Source of the DNA: Prochlorococcus sp. scB245a_520K10 | GTDB taxonomy: Bacteria > Cyanobacteriota > Cyanobacteriia > PCC-6307 > Cyanobiaceae | Direction: 5' to 3' | Length of the DNA stretch: 64,000 nt | Assembly (NCBI GenBank): GCA_000634515.1 | Contig: JFNU01000004.1 | Location: 1 to 64,000, forward strand | Shown: piece after piece, positions 1 to 8,337 of the stretch | How positions within the stretch are numbered: the first letter of the stretch is position 1 | Layout: every line of letters begins with the position of its first letter | Translations under genes and position numbers: made by a program | Notes under the pieces: generated by a model | Database searches by the model: none | Told to the model about the DNA's origin: nothing | Seen by the model: the letters and a program-made list of their open reading frames with translations, nothing else

Positions 1-496
1 CTCCTAGAGCTACTAAAGAATCCATATCGGGATGGTTATTAATAAATGATTTAAATCCATTAATAATTATTACTCTGCCAGGAAATAATAGAGCTAACGT
101 TGCTAATGAAGCGTGAAAAAATATACTACCTAATATTGGAAAATTTATATATCTTCCTTCTGCAAGATGACCTAATCCTGAAAATAATAAAAGTAGTAGG
201 GCAAAAGTTAGTTTTTTCCATTGATTATTCCACTTCTTTTTTTTTTCTAATTCTGCTTTATTTATTTTTTTTGAAAAATCATTTATGTAAATCTTTGATG
301 GGAAACCATTCTCTTTTAGATTTTCGAGAACTGATTCTATTTCTATATGTTTCTGGGTAATTTCAAAATAAGCACTTTCAGTAAGCAAGTTAACTGAAAC
401 GTTTTCAATACCATCAGAATTATTCAATATTTTTTCTACAGTACTAACGCAACCTCCGCACTTCATTCCTGTAACGCTTAATTGAATGCTCTCCAT
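1..496 (-). CDS. Copper-type P-type ATPase, N-terminal part (runs off the window edge)
   Basis: Translating back from the ATG at 494-496 gives an open frame to the window edge (about 165 codons), so this is the 5' part of a larger gene. Residues 1-70 form a heavy-metal-associated domain with the metal-binding motif GMKCGGC (Cys13 and Cys16). A lysine-rich linker and hydrophobic segments follow (about residues 95-110 and 125-150), the order found in CopA/PacS/CtaA copper-transporting ATPases. Such pumps move Cu(I) across the plasma or thylakoid membrane, for plastocyanin and oxidase supply or for detoxification. The phosphorylation motif DKTGT and the CPC membrane motif would lie outside the window, so metal specificity is inferred from the HMA motif. 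It is divergent from ycf3 across 121 bp. Confidence 0.85.
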   Translation of the reverse strand, partial: MESIQLSVTGMKCGGCVSTVEKILNNSDGIENVSVNLLTESAYFEITQKHIEIESVLENLKENGFPSKIYINDFSKKINKAELEKKKKWNNQWKKLTFALLLLLFSGLGHLAEGRYINFPILGSIFFHASLATLALLFPGRVIIINGFKSFINNHPDMDSLVALG

Positions 497-617
497 ATTT
501 TTCACGATAGAAGCAAATTAATGCTTGACTTTATATTTAACTATAATAATAAATGTAATAGACTTTTTAAATAGTTATTTTTTAAATTACTATATTAATT
601 TTATTAGACTTTGAGCA

Positions 618-1139
618 GTGCCTAGTAATCAAAACAGAGACAATTTTATTGATAAAGCTTTTACTGTAATTGCTGAATCTATTGTAAAAATAATGCCTAT
701 CGCTGAGAAAGAAAAAAAGGCATATATTTATTATAGAGATGGCTTAGCTGCACAAAATAATGGGGATTATTCGGAAGCATTAGAGTATTATAAAGAGAGC
801 TTACTGCTTGAAGAAAATAAAATTGATAGGGGTGAGACTTTAAAAAATATGGCAATTATATATATGAGTAACGGTGAAGAGGATTTGTCTATTGAAACTT
901 ATGAAAAAGCATTAATAGAAAATCCCAAACAGCCATCATGCTTGAAAAATATTGGTTTAATTTATGAAAAAAGGGGAAGATATGCTGAGCAAAATGGTGA
1001 TTTAGATCAGAGAGATATTTGGTTTGATAAAGCTGCTGAAGTCTGGTCTAAAGCAGTGAGACTTTATCCAGGTGGTTATCTAGATATTGAGAATTGGTTG
1101 AAAAACTCAGGCAGAAGCTCAATTGATATGTACCTTTGA
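618..1139 (+). CDS. ycf3: Photosystem I assembly protein Ycf3
   Basis: 173 residues, the usual length for Ycf3, a thylakoid-associated TPR protein that helps assemble photosystem I by binding PSI subunits. The N-terminus ([19 protein letters not shown]) and the three TPR-like helical repeats (about residues 35-68, 72-105 and 109-152) match the family. The reading frame begins with GTG at 618; no in-frame ATG lies near and the N-terminus aligns with the family from this codon. It is divergent from the copper ATPase and convergent with radA, leaving only 5 bp between stop codons. Confidence 0.95.
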   Translation: MPSNQNRDNFIDKAFTVIAESIVKIMPIAEKEKKAYIYYRDGLAAQNNGDYSEALEYYKESLLLEENKIDRGETLKNMAIIYMSNGEEDLSIETYEKALIENPKQPSCLKNIGLIYEKRGRYAEQNGDLDQRDIWFDKAAEVWSKAVRLYPGGYLDIENWLKNSGRSSIDMYL

Positions 1140-1144
1140 TTTTT

Positions 1145-2506
1145 TTATTTTGATAAAGAATAATCAACTGCTTCTTTAATATTTGATATCTCTTTGATAT
1201 TTATTAAATTTTGAAAATTATTATTTAGTTCCTCCTCTAGTTTTGGCACTACGATATTTTTGATCCCTAGTCTTACAGCTTCTTCTATCTTTGTCCGAAG
1301 GTTATTCGATTTTCTAACCTGACCGCTCAAACCCAATTCCCCAATAAATGAGCTACTCGCCAAAGGAGGAATATTTTTCAAACTTGATAAAATTGATATT
1401 GCTACACCTAAGTCAGATGATGGATCATTAATCTCAAAACCCCCACCAGTAGCTATATAACAATCAAATTCAGACAATTTTATCCCTACGTGTTTTTCAA
1501 TTACAGCTAGAATTTGATGCAATCTATTTATGCTTATTCCAGTTGTAGTACGTCTTGGGTTACTGTAGAAAGTTTTGTTTACCAGTGCTTGTATATCAAC
1601 TGCTAATGGTCGAGTGCCTTCGTTTGTAATCGTAGTTGTTACACCTGAAATATTTTCTTTATTTGTAAAAATTGAACTTGGGTTTTTTATCTCTTGTAAA
1701 CCCTCTTCAAGCATTTCAAAAATTCCAATCTCGAAGGTCGATCCAAATCGATTTTTTATACTTCTTAGTAATCTATGTGAGGAAATATTATCTCCTTCAA
1801 AGTTTATTACTGTATCAACTAAATGCTCTAGAGTTTTAGGACCAGCTAAAGCACCATCTTTGGTTACATGACCAATTATTAGAAGAGCAATATTATTGTC
1901 TTTGGCAAGATTTTGCAATTCAGATGAACATTCTCTAACTTGAGAAACCGATCCTGGAGAACTTTGCATTTCATGATTATGGATGGCTTGAATACTATCA
2001 ATAATTGCGAAACTTGGATTTACACGTTTGATCTCTTCAATAATTAGGGATAAATTGGTTTCTGCAAAAATTTTTAAATCAATACTTTGTTGATTTAATC
2101 TTTCCCATCTAATTTTTACTTGTTCTAAAGATTCTTCTGCAGTTATATATAAAACTCTCTCATTAAGAGATATTTTTCCTGCTGATTGAAGAACTATTGT
2201 GCTTTTACCTATACCAGGTTCTCCTCCAAGTAAAACAACAGATCCAGGTACTATTCCACCTCCAAGCACTCGATCAAATTCTCTAAAACCACTTGTAAAT
2301 CTTGATATCTTTTTTGATGAAATCTCATTAAACGGAATAGATTTTTTACTATTTTTTATATTTTTTATTTCTTGATATTTAGATCTATTACTTTTTATTT
2401 CTTCAACAATGGAATTCCATGAGTTGCAATTTAGGCATCTACCAAAGTATTGAGAAGTTTCAGATCCGCAATTCTGACAAATAAAAGTAGATAATTTGCT
2501 AGACAT
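1145..2506 (-). CDS. radA: DNA repair protein RadA (RadA/Sms)
   Basis: 453 residues, full length for RadA, a RecA-like ATPase that promotes branch migration of recombination intermediates. Domains in order: a four-cysteine zinc finger (Cys10, 13, 24, 27), a RecA-type ATPase core with Walker A GEPGIGKST at 95-103, the RadA-specific KNRFG motif at 251-255, and a C-terminal Lon-protease-like domain (about 290-450). The ATG start at 2506 puts the zinc finger at its usual position. It is divergent from rpaB across 107 bp. Confidence 0.97.
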   Translation of the reverse strand: MSSKLSTFICQNCGSETSQYFGRCLNCNSWNSIVEEIKSNRSKYQEIKNIKNSKKSIPFNEISSKKISRFTSGFREFDRVLGGGIVPGSVVLLGGEPGIGKSTIVLQSAGKISLNERVLYITAEESLEQVKIRWERLNQQSIDLKIFAETNLSLIIEEIKRVNPSFAIIDSIQAIHNHEMQSSPGSVSQVRECSSELQNLAKDNNIALLIIGHVTKDGALAGPKTLEHLVDTVINFEGDNISSHRLLRSIKNRFGSTFEIGIFEMLEEGLQEIKNPSSIFTNKENISGVTTTITNEGTRPLAVDIQALVNKTFYSNPRRTTTGISINRLHQILAVIEKHVGIKLSEFDCYIATGGGFEINDPSSDLGVAISILSSLKNIPPLASSSFIGELGLSGQVRKSNNLRTKIEEAVRLGIKNIVVPKLEEELNNNFQNLINIKEISNIKEAVDYSLSK

Positions 2507-2613
2507 TTAGCCTCTGAATGAAGTAATGGAACTAGAATGTTTGGGATATTGCCCCTCTACAAGTTAGATTAGGTTAATAATAAATTCTCTTACTGATTAG
2601 CTAATAGAAACAA

Positions 2614-3360
2614 ATGGCTCTATCTAGTCAAACTAAAGAAACTATACTTGTCGCAGATGACGAGGCAAGTATTAGAAGAATTCTGGAGACACGTCTCTCC
2701 ATGATTGGCTACAAAGTTGTAACTGCAAGTGATGGCAAAGAAGCACTGAAGTTATTTAAAGATTATGAACCTGATTTAGTAGTGCTTGACGTCATGATGC
2801 CAAAGCTAGATGGTTATGGAGTTTGTCAAGAGTTAAGGAAAGATTCTGATGTTCCAATTGTTATGTTAACTGCTTTAGGAGATGTTGCAGATAGGATAAC
2901 AGGTTTAGAATTAGGGGCTGATGATTACGTAGTAAAACCATTTAGCCCAAAGGAGTTAGAAGCTAGAATTAGGTGCGTTCTTAGAAGAATCGACAAAGAG
3001 CAAATTCCTGGAATGCCTAATTCAGGATTAATTTTGGTTACGGATATAAAAATTGATACAAATCGAAGACAAGTTTTTAAAAGTGATGAGAGAATTAGAT
3101 TAACTGGTATGGAATTTAGTCTATTAGAGCTTTTGGTCAGTAGGTCAGGAGAGCCATTTAGTAGAGGAGAGATTTTGAAAGAAGTTTGGGGATATACCCC
3201 CGAGAGACATGTAGATACAAGAGTCGTGGACGTTCATATATCAAGATTAAGATCAAAACTGGAGGCTGATCCAGCAAATCCTGAATTAATTTTGACAGCA
3301 AGGGGTACAGGATATCTTTTCCAACGGATTGTGGATATTGCACCTTTTGATGGTAAATAA
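2614..3360 (+). CDS. rpaB: OmpR-family response regulator RpaB (Ycf27)
   Basis: 248 residues. An N-terminal receiver domain has acidic residues Asp15/Asp16 and the predicted phospho-acceptor Asp59 (VVLDVMMP). The C-terminal winged helix (about 140-240) is of the OmpR/PhoB class. The opening residues (ETILVADDEASIRRILETRL) are typical of RpaB/Ycf27, the essential cyanobacterial regulator that represses or activates photosynthesis and high-light genes, usually paired with the kinase NblS. The kinase is not in this window. The plsX start codon follows directly after this stop (TAA then ATG), implying co-transcription and perhaps translational coupling with lipid synthesis genes. Confidence 0.94.
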   Translation: MALSSQTKETILVADDEASIRRILETRLSMIGYKVVTASDGKEALKLFKDYEPDLVVLDVMMPKLDGYGVCQELRKDSDVPIVMLTALGDVADRITGLELGADDYVVKPFSPKELEARIRCVLRRIDKEQIPGMPNSGLILVTDIKIDTNRRQVFKSDERIRLTGMEFSLLELLVSRSGEPFSRGEILKEVWGYTPERHVDTRVVDVHISRLRSKLEADPANPELILTARGTGYLFQRIVDIAPFDGK

Positions 3361-4779
3361 ATGGGGAAAGAAACAGCGCAAAAAATTAACAAGTCCAGAG
3401 CTATTAGAAGATTAGTTATTTGGTACAAAAGAAATTCGGCTGTGACTTCTATAGTTGATACTGCTGCAAGTTCTGCAGCAACGGCTAGTAATGTTGCTGG
3501 TAATATGGTTTCTGGTGCTGGATCAGTAGTAACCACAGCTAGTAATGTTGCAAGTAATGTTGCAGGTAATGTTGCAGGTAATGTAGTTTCAAGTGCTGAA
3601 TCTGTTGTTAATACTGCTAGTAGTGTAGTTTCAAATGCTAGTACAATAGCTAAAAATACATTACAGCCATTAGTTTTTGATCCATTAAAAAGATTACAAA
3701 ATAACGATAATATTTTAGATAGGGTAGAGGAATCTCAATCTAAAAGAATTTGGATCGCAGTTGATGGGATGGGTGGAGATCATGCTCCTAGTCCCATTCT
3801 TGAGGGTTGCCTAGAAGCAATAACTAGATTTCCAATAAATATAAAGTTTGTCGGCAACATTAAAAAAGTTAAAGATGCAGCAGAAAAAACTGGGTTAGCA
3901 GAATTATTAGAAAATGAAATAGATAATAATCGTCTTGAATTAATTGATAGTGGAGAGCCTATTGGGATGAATGAAGAAGCTACCGCAGTTAGAAAAAGGA
4001 AAAATGCCAGTATAAATGTTGCAATGGATTTAGTTAGAAATAATAAAGCTGAAGCTGTTTACTCAGCGGGTAATTCAGGTGCCATGATGGCCTCTGCCAT
4101 ATTTAGAATTGGGAGATTGAAAGGGATTGAGAGACCAGCTATAGGAGCATTGTTTCCAACAAGGGATCAAACTCGTCCGGTATTAGTTTTAGATGTCGGT
4201 GCAAATACTGATTGTAAGCCATCTTATCTGTATCAATTTGCTCTTTTAGGTAATATTTATGCAAAGGATGTCCTACAAGTACAAAAACCAAGAATTGGTC
4301 TTTTAAATATCGGAGAAGAAGAATGTAAAGGTAATGATTTATCCCTAAAAACATTTGAATTATTATCTTCTGAAAAAAGTTTTGACTTTGGAGGTAATTG
4401 TGAAGGGCGAGATGTATTATCAGGTAGTTTTGACGTAGTAGTCTGTGATGGATTTACTGGCAATATATTATTGAAATTTCTTGAATCTGTGGGAGGAGTT
4501 TTATTAGATATTTTGAGATCTGAGCTGCCACGAGGAAGGCGGGGGAAAGTTGGTTCAGCTTTTTTAAAAAGTAATCTTCTCAGAATTAAGAAAAGGTTAG
4601 ATCATGCTGAACATGGAGGAGCTTTATTACTTGGGGTGAATGGTATTTGTGTTATTGGTCATGGCAGTAGCAAATCTTTATCAGTAGTTAGTGCTCTTCG
4701 CTTAGCACACTCTGCAGTCAATCATGGTGTTATGGACAATTTAAATCAACTGCAAAAGCTTCAAGTTTTAAATTCATAA
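3361..4779 (+). CDS. plsX: Phosphate acyltransferase PlsX with a long repeat-rich N-terminal extension
   Basis: PlsX converts acyl-ACP to acyl-phosphate, the first committed step of the PlsX/PlsY phospholipid route, and is a peripheral membrane enzyme. The canonical catalytic domain starts only at about residue 129 (IWIAVDGMGGDHAP) and is complete to the end. The first 128 residues are extra: a basic helix (residues 8-25, with RAIRRLVIWYKR) and then about 70 residues of Ala/Ser/Asn/Val-rich repeats (33-100) with near-regular valine spacing. No stop interrupts the extension, and the ATG follows directly on the rpaB stop. Within the catalytic part I see no other ATG near residue 129, so the long form is favoured. 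The extension could be an amphipathic membrane-binding helix; that is inference. Confidence 0.93.
   Translation: MGKETAQKINKSRAIRRLVIWYKRNSAVTSIVDTAASSAATASNVAGNMVSGAGSVVTTASNVASNVAGNVAGNVVSSAESVVNTASSVVSNASTIAKNTLQPLVFDPLKRLQNNDNILDRVEESQSKRIWIAVDGMGGDHAPSPILEGCLEAITRFPINIKFVGNIKKVKDAAEKTGLAELLENEIDNNRLELIDSGEPIGMNEEATAVRKRKNASINVAMDLVRNNKAEAVYSAGNSGAMMASAIFRIGRLKGIERPAIGALFPTRDQTRPVLVLDVGANTDCKPSYLYQFALLGNIYAKDVLQVQKPRIGLLNIGEEECKGNDLSLKTFELLSSEKSFDFGGNCEGRDVLSGSFDVVVCDGFTGNILLKFLESVGGVLLDILRSELPRGRRGKVGSAFLKSNLLRIKKRLDHAEHGGALLLGVNGICVIGHGSSKSLSVVSALRLAHSAVNHGVMDNLNQLQKLQVLNS
3541..3588 (+). repeat. Tandem 12-bp repeat inside plsX
   Basis: Four consecutive 12-bp units: 3541-3552 and 3553-3564 are both agtaatgttgca, 3565-3576 is ggtaatgttgca, and 3577-3588 is a decayed copy ending in gtagtt. 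Each unit encodes Ser/Gly-Asn-Val-Ala. Because the unit length is a multiple of three, copy-number change would preserve the plsX frame. Looser versions of the same unit occur upstream (3486-3510). Confidence 0.9.
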
Positions 4780-4832
4780 AACATATTGAGTCAAATTTAT
4801 GTTTGACTAATATAAGTAACTAAAAAACTCTT

Positions 4833-5840
4833 TTGGAAGGAATAAATTTTAATCAGATTGGAGTGTCATTTAAGGGAAGCGGAAGTTATGTACCTCATCA
4901 AATCCTAACTAATCAAAAAATTAGTCAAAAGGTTGATACAAGCAATGAATGGATAAAATCTAGAACCGGCATTTCTGAGAGAAGAATCTCTAGTTTAGAA
5001 GATAATGTTACTGAGATGGGTTATAAGGCTGCTCTAACTGCTATAGAAATGGCAAATTGGGATATTAAAACGATTGATTTGATTGTTTTAGCTACTTCCA
5101 CTCCGCATGATTTATTTGGATCAGCGCCATCCATTCAATCTAAATTAGGAGCAGTTAATGCTGTAGCTTTCGATTTAACTGCAGCTTGTAGTGGTTTTTT
5201 ATTTGCCTTAATAACAGCCTCACAATTTTTAAAAGGGGGTAGTTTTAAAAGGGCTATTGTTATTGGAGCAGATCAATTATCAAGTTTTGTTGATTGGAAC
5301 GATAGAAGAAGTTGTATTCTCTTTGGAGATGGTGCCGGTGCATTAGCAATTGAAGCCACAAATGAATTTGATAATTTTATAGGTTTTGATATGAGGACTG
5401 ATGGGAGGAGGGGTTCTTTTCTTAACCTTCCATCAACAAATAATAAGGATTCAATAGTTGATGAAATTGACTTTTTGAATGGAGGTTTTTCTCCAATTCA
5501 GATGAATGGTCAGGAAGTTTATAAATTCGCAGTTAAAGAAGTTCCCATAATTCTTGAAAAGTTGTTGAAAAAAATGAAATATAATTCTGATCAAGTTGAT
5601 TGGCTCTTGCTGCATCAAGCTAATCAAAGAATATTGGATTCTGTAGGAGAAAGGTTAAAAATTCCCAGAGAAAAAATTCTTAGCAATTTAGAAAAATATG
5701 GCAATACGTCAGCAGCAACTATTCCACTGATGATGGATGAGGCTGTAAGAGATTATAGAATTAAACAAAATGATATTATTGCTACAAGTGGTTTCGGTGC
5801 TGGGCTAAGTTGGGGTGCAGCCCTAATTAAATGGGGTTAA
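4833..5840 (+). CDS. fabH: 3-oxoacyl-ACP synthase III (KAS III)
   Basis: 335 residues. FabH condenses acetyl-CoA with malonyl-ACP to start type II fatty-acid synthesis. The catalytic triad is visible: Cys119 (AACSGF), His261 (LLHQANQRI) and Asn291 (GNTSAA). The reading frame opens with TTG at 4833, 53 bp after plsX; no better ATG precedes the conserved GSGSYVP segment. It is the third gene of the rpaB-plsX-fabH-fabD-plsC run, with fabD 18 bp downstream. Confidence 0.96.
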   Translation: MEGINFNQIGVSFKGSGSYVPHQILTNQKISQKVDTSNEWIKSRTGISERRISSLEDNVTEMGYKAALTAIEMANWDIKTIDLIVLATSTPHDLFGSAPSIQSKLGAVNAVAFDLTAACSGFLFALITASQFLKGGSFKRAIVIGADQLSSFVDWNDRRSCILFGDGAGALAIEATNEFDNFIGFDMRTDGRRGSFLNLPSTNNKDSIVDEIDFLNGGFSPIQMNGQEVYKFAVKEVPIILEKLLKKMKYNSDQVDWLLLHQANQRILDSVGERLKIPREKILSNLEKYGNTSAATIPLMMDEAVRDYRIKQNDIIATSGFGAGLSWGAALIKWG

Positions 5841-5858
5841 AAACAAAATAGGAACATT

Positions 5859-6755
5859 ATGACAGTTGCATGGGTATTCCCTGGACAGGGTTCGCAAAAA
5901 ATTGGAATGGCAAAACAAATTGAAAATTTGCCGAGCACAAAAGATAGGTTTAGTTATGCATCTGAGATATTTGATAGAAATTTATTTGAAATTTGCGAGT
6001 TAAATTCTGATCCAATAAATCCTCTTAGTGATTTGAATAATACAAGAAATACACAAATCTGTCTTTTTTTGGTTGAATCAATTTTATTAGATGCCTTAAA
6101 AGAAAATGGTTTTAAACCAACTTATGTTGCTGGTCATAGTCTGGGAGAAATAACTGCATTATATTGTGCGGATGTTTTTTCATTCGAAGACTGTATATCA
6201 CTAATAAAAGTAAGATCTCAATTGATGGGAAATGCTGGGCAAGGATCTATGGCAGCAGTAATTGGTTTTGATAGAAATGAACTTGATTTATTAGTCAAAA
6301 ACAGTGAAGATGTTGTAATTGCTAATGATAATAGCTCTTCCCAAGTTGTCTTATCAGGATCTAACGAAGAGTTAGACAATTTGTCGAAAGAAATTTCTTG
6401 CAAAAGATTTCTTAAATTAAATGTTTCAGGTGCATTCCATTCACCATTCATGGATGAGCCTGCAGTTAAATTTTCTGAGTATTTAAAACAGATTAAGTTT
6501 AAAAATCCTTCTTTCCCAGTAATAAGTAATTATTACCCTTCATTATGTGACGATCCAGATGAGCTTAAAATTAGATTGGAAAATCAAATGTGTAATGGCG
6601 TAAGGTGGCGAGAAACTATGGATTTAATGGCAAAAGATAATGATCTTCATTTTGTTGAAGTTGGCCCATCAAATGTGCTTAGCGGTTTAGCAAAAAGACA
6701 TATAAAAGATTTAAAAATTTCTCAAGTTTCATCTTCTAATGAAATAACTTATTAA
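5859..6755 (+). CDS. fabD: Malonyl-CoA:ACP transacylase
   Basis: 298 residues. FabD transfers malonyl groups from CoA to acyl carrier protein, supplying elongation units to FabH and the other condensing enzymes. It has the N-terminal FPGQGSQ motif (7-13) and the nucleophile elbow GHSLGE with Ser94; the catalytic histidine lies in GAFHSPFM. The ATG start at 5859 places FPGQGSQ at its usual distance from the N-terminus. It lies 18 bp after fabH and 6 bp before plsC, consistent with one operon. Confidence 0.96.
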   Translation: MTVAWVFPGQGSQKIGMAKQIENLPSTKDRFSYASEIFDRNLFEICELNSDPINPLSDLNNTRNTQICLFLVESILLDALKENGFKPTYVAGHSLGEITALYCADVFSFEDCISLIKVRSQLMGNAGQGSMAAVIGFDRNELDLLVKNSEDVVIANDNSSSQVVLSGSNEELDNLSKEISCKRFLKLNVSGAFHSPFMDEPAVKFSEYLKQIKFKNPSFPVISNYYPSLCDDPDELKIRLENQMCNGVRWRETMDLMAKDNDLHFVEVGPSNVLSGLAKRHIKDLKISQVSSSNEITY

Positions 6756-6761
6756 TAAAGT

Positions 6762-7382
6762 ATGAAAAATGATGCTTTTCAGAAATTAATCTATCAATTA
6801 GTTAGCAAACTTTTTGTATTACCAATTTATAAATTTGTATTTAGAGGCCATTTAATAGGTATAGAAAATATTCCGCAAAAAAATGCTTTTATAATGGTTT
6901 CTAATCATGGTTCTTTGCTTGACCCTCCTTTGTTAGGCCATGCTCTTGGACGAAATATATCTTTCATGGCCAAGGCAGAGTTATTTAAAATACCTTTACT
7001 TGGGTTTATTATCAAGGCTTGTGGAGCTTATCCTGTAAAAAGAGGAATTGTTGATAAAAATACCATTAAAACAGCATGTAAAAAATTATCAAATGATAAT
7101 TGTATTGGAATATTTATTGATGGTACTCGTCAAAAAAATGGTCGAGTGAATAGGCCCAAACAAGGAGCAGCATTATTAGCCTTTAAAAATCAAAAATTAT
7201 TATTGCCTGTTGCAATAGTTAATTCTCATAGGCTAATAAGATTTAAATTCTTTATTCCTTTGTTTTCAAAAATAGTTATTAAAGTGGGAAAACCTGTTCA
7301 ACCTCCACAGAGTTCATCAAGAGATGATCTGAATTCTGTAACAATGCACCTCCAAGATAAGATTAATAATTTGATTGAATGA
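6762..7382 (+). CDS. plsC: 1-acyl-sn-glycerol-3-phosphate acyltransferase
   Basis: 206 residues. PlsC acylates lysophosphatidic acid to phosphatidic acid at the membrane. The catalytic HX4D box is present (His49 to Asp54 in NHGSLLDPP), followed by the substrate-binding FIDGTRQKNGR segment (about 117-127, equivalent to the family's EGTR block with Asp in place of Glu). A hydrophobic stretch at residues 10-30 could associate with the membrane. It ends the lipid run begun by plsX and converges on tsaB with 4 bp between stops. Confidence 0.93.
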   Translation: MKNDAFQKLIYQLVSKLFVLPIYKFVFRGHLIGIENIPQKNAFIMVSNHGSLLDPPLLGHALGRNISFMAKAELFKIPLLGFIIKACGAYPVKRGIVDKNTIKTACKKLSNDNCIGIFIDGTRQKNGRVNRPKQGAALLAFKNQKLLLPVAIVNSHRLIRFKFFIPLFSKIVIKVGKPVQPPQSSSRDDLNSVTMHLQDKINNLIE

Positions 7383-7386
7383 ATAT

Positions 7387-8046
7387 TTAGTTAATTGGAG
7401 AAATAGGGTAAAGCGGCAAAACTTTTCTCCAGGAATCTACATTTGAATTTAATAAATTTTTATTTGCTAAGTCTAATAGTTCTTTTAAATCTTCTTTATC
7501 ATCATAATTAGCCTCAAAAGTAAGTTCTGTACTGTCAAGTTCTTCGACAACTTTTGGTAAAACTGTTTCTCGAATGGATAGCTCTCCATTGTTTTGTGCT
7601 CCATCATAAATCTCATATTTACCTGCAATAAATCCTTTGCGTTTCAATTTTTTGTAAATCCAGAATAATTTTTTGTTTGTAAAAATATTGTTTTTTAATG
7701 CAATTCTTTTTGCCATTATTTCAAATGAACTAAAACTTTCTAAAGGACAATTGATTTGCTGTGAAATAGTTCTTGCTAAAACTACAATAAGTCTCGAGGC
7801 ATTAAAATTTCCTGGCCCTATACTTACAGAGATCTTACTTACTTTTTGTAAATTTTCTTTAGAAATGAATTTGTTAAAATCAACAATCAAGTTGTTACAT
7901 AAGTCTTTATCAAATTCTTTTATTAATAATTCATCAGATCCAGCATTGTTATTTTTTCTAAATCCGAAACCAAAAGAAATGTCTGTACTATGTATTACTA
8001 ATGTATTGTAGTTATGCTTTTGCCTTGGTTGGAGATTATTTGTCAT
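7387..8046 (-). CDS. tsaB: tRNA threonylcarbamoyladenosine biosynthesis protein TsaB (YeaZ-like)
   Basis: 219 residues with an ASKHA (actin-like ATPase) N-terminal half: LVIHSTDISFGFGF resembles the first phosphate loop, and SIGPGNFNASRLIV corresponds to the GPGSFTGLR block that defines TsaB. TsaB is the non-catalytic partner of TsaD in t6A37 tRNA modification. The protein is divergent in sequence, especially the C-terminal third, so identity rests on the GPG block and on length. It lies 9 bp downstream of ycf34 on the same strand. Confidence 0.82.
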   Translation of the reverse strand: MTNNLQPRQKHNYNTLVIHSTDISFGFGFRKNNNAGSDELLIKEFDKDLCNNLIVDFNKFISKENLQKVSKISVSIGPGNFNASRLIVVLARTISQQINCPLESFSSFEIMAKRIALKNNIFTNKKLFWIYKKLKRKGFIAGKYEIYDGAQNNGELSIRETVLPKVVEELDSTELTFEANYDDKEDLKELLDLANKNLLNSNVDSWRKVLPLYPISPIN

Positions 8047-8055
8047 CTATTACCT

Positions 8056-8307
8056 TTAAATAGGCAATTCTAAACCAGGGTTGATTTTAGCCCACTTCCC
8101 ATATTCTTCTATAAAACTTCCGCAAGATTGAACATCCCAATCTGTTTTGTAATCACCATTATTATCTTCTACTATGGATACGTGTATGTGTGGTTTAAGT
8201 GCTTTAAAATTAGGCATATCGCAAACGTGTTCTACACCATGATTATTCTCAACATCATGATATGTAATACATTTATCAACCCATTTACAGTTAATGCAAA
8301 TGCACAT
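8056..8307 (-). CDS. ycf34: Ycf34, small cysteine-rich conserved protein
   Basis: 83 residues from the ATG at 8305-8307; a longer frame would need a TTG two codons upstream, and the family begins MCICINC, so the ATG is chosen. The cysteines at positions 2, 4, 7 and 13 plus a further one near residue 29 (VCDMP) form the conserved pattern. Ycf34 is encoded in cyanobacteria and some plastids and has been reported to bind an iron-sulfur cluster and to influence photosynthetic electron transport. It is divergent from cca across 30 bp and probably co-transcribed with tsaB. Confidence 0.92.
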   Translation of the reverse strand: MCICINCKWVDKCITYHDVENNHGVEHVCDMPNFKALKPHIHVSIVEDNNGDYKTDWDVQSCGSFIEEYGKWAKINPGLELPI

Positions 8308-8337
8308 AATCAATAAATAACTTTAAAAACAAAAGAT

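Noticed and set aside
100-360. Plus-strand open frame opposite the copper ATPase
   Set aside because: It is the antisense shadow of the P-type ATPase coding sequence, with a Leu/Phe-rich composition typical of such shadows.
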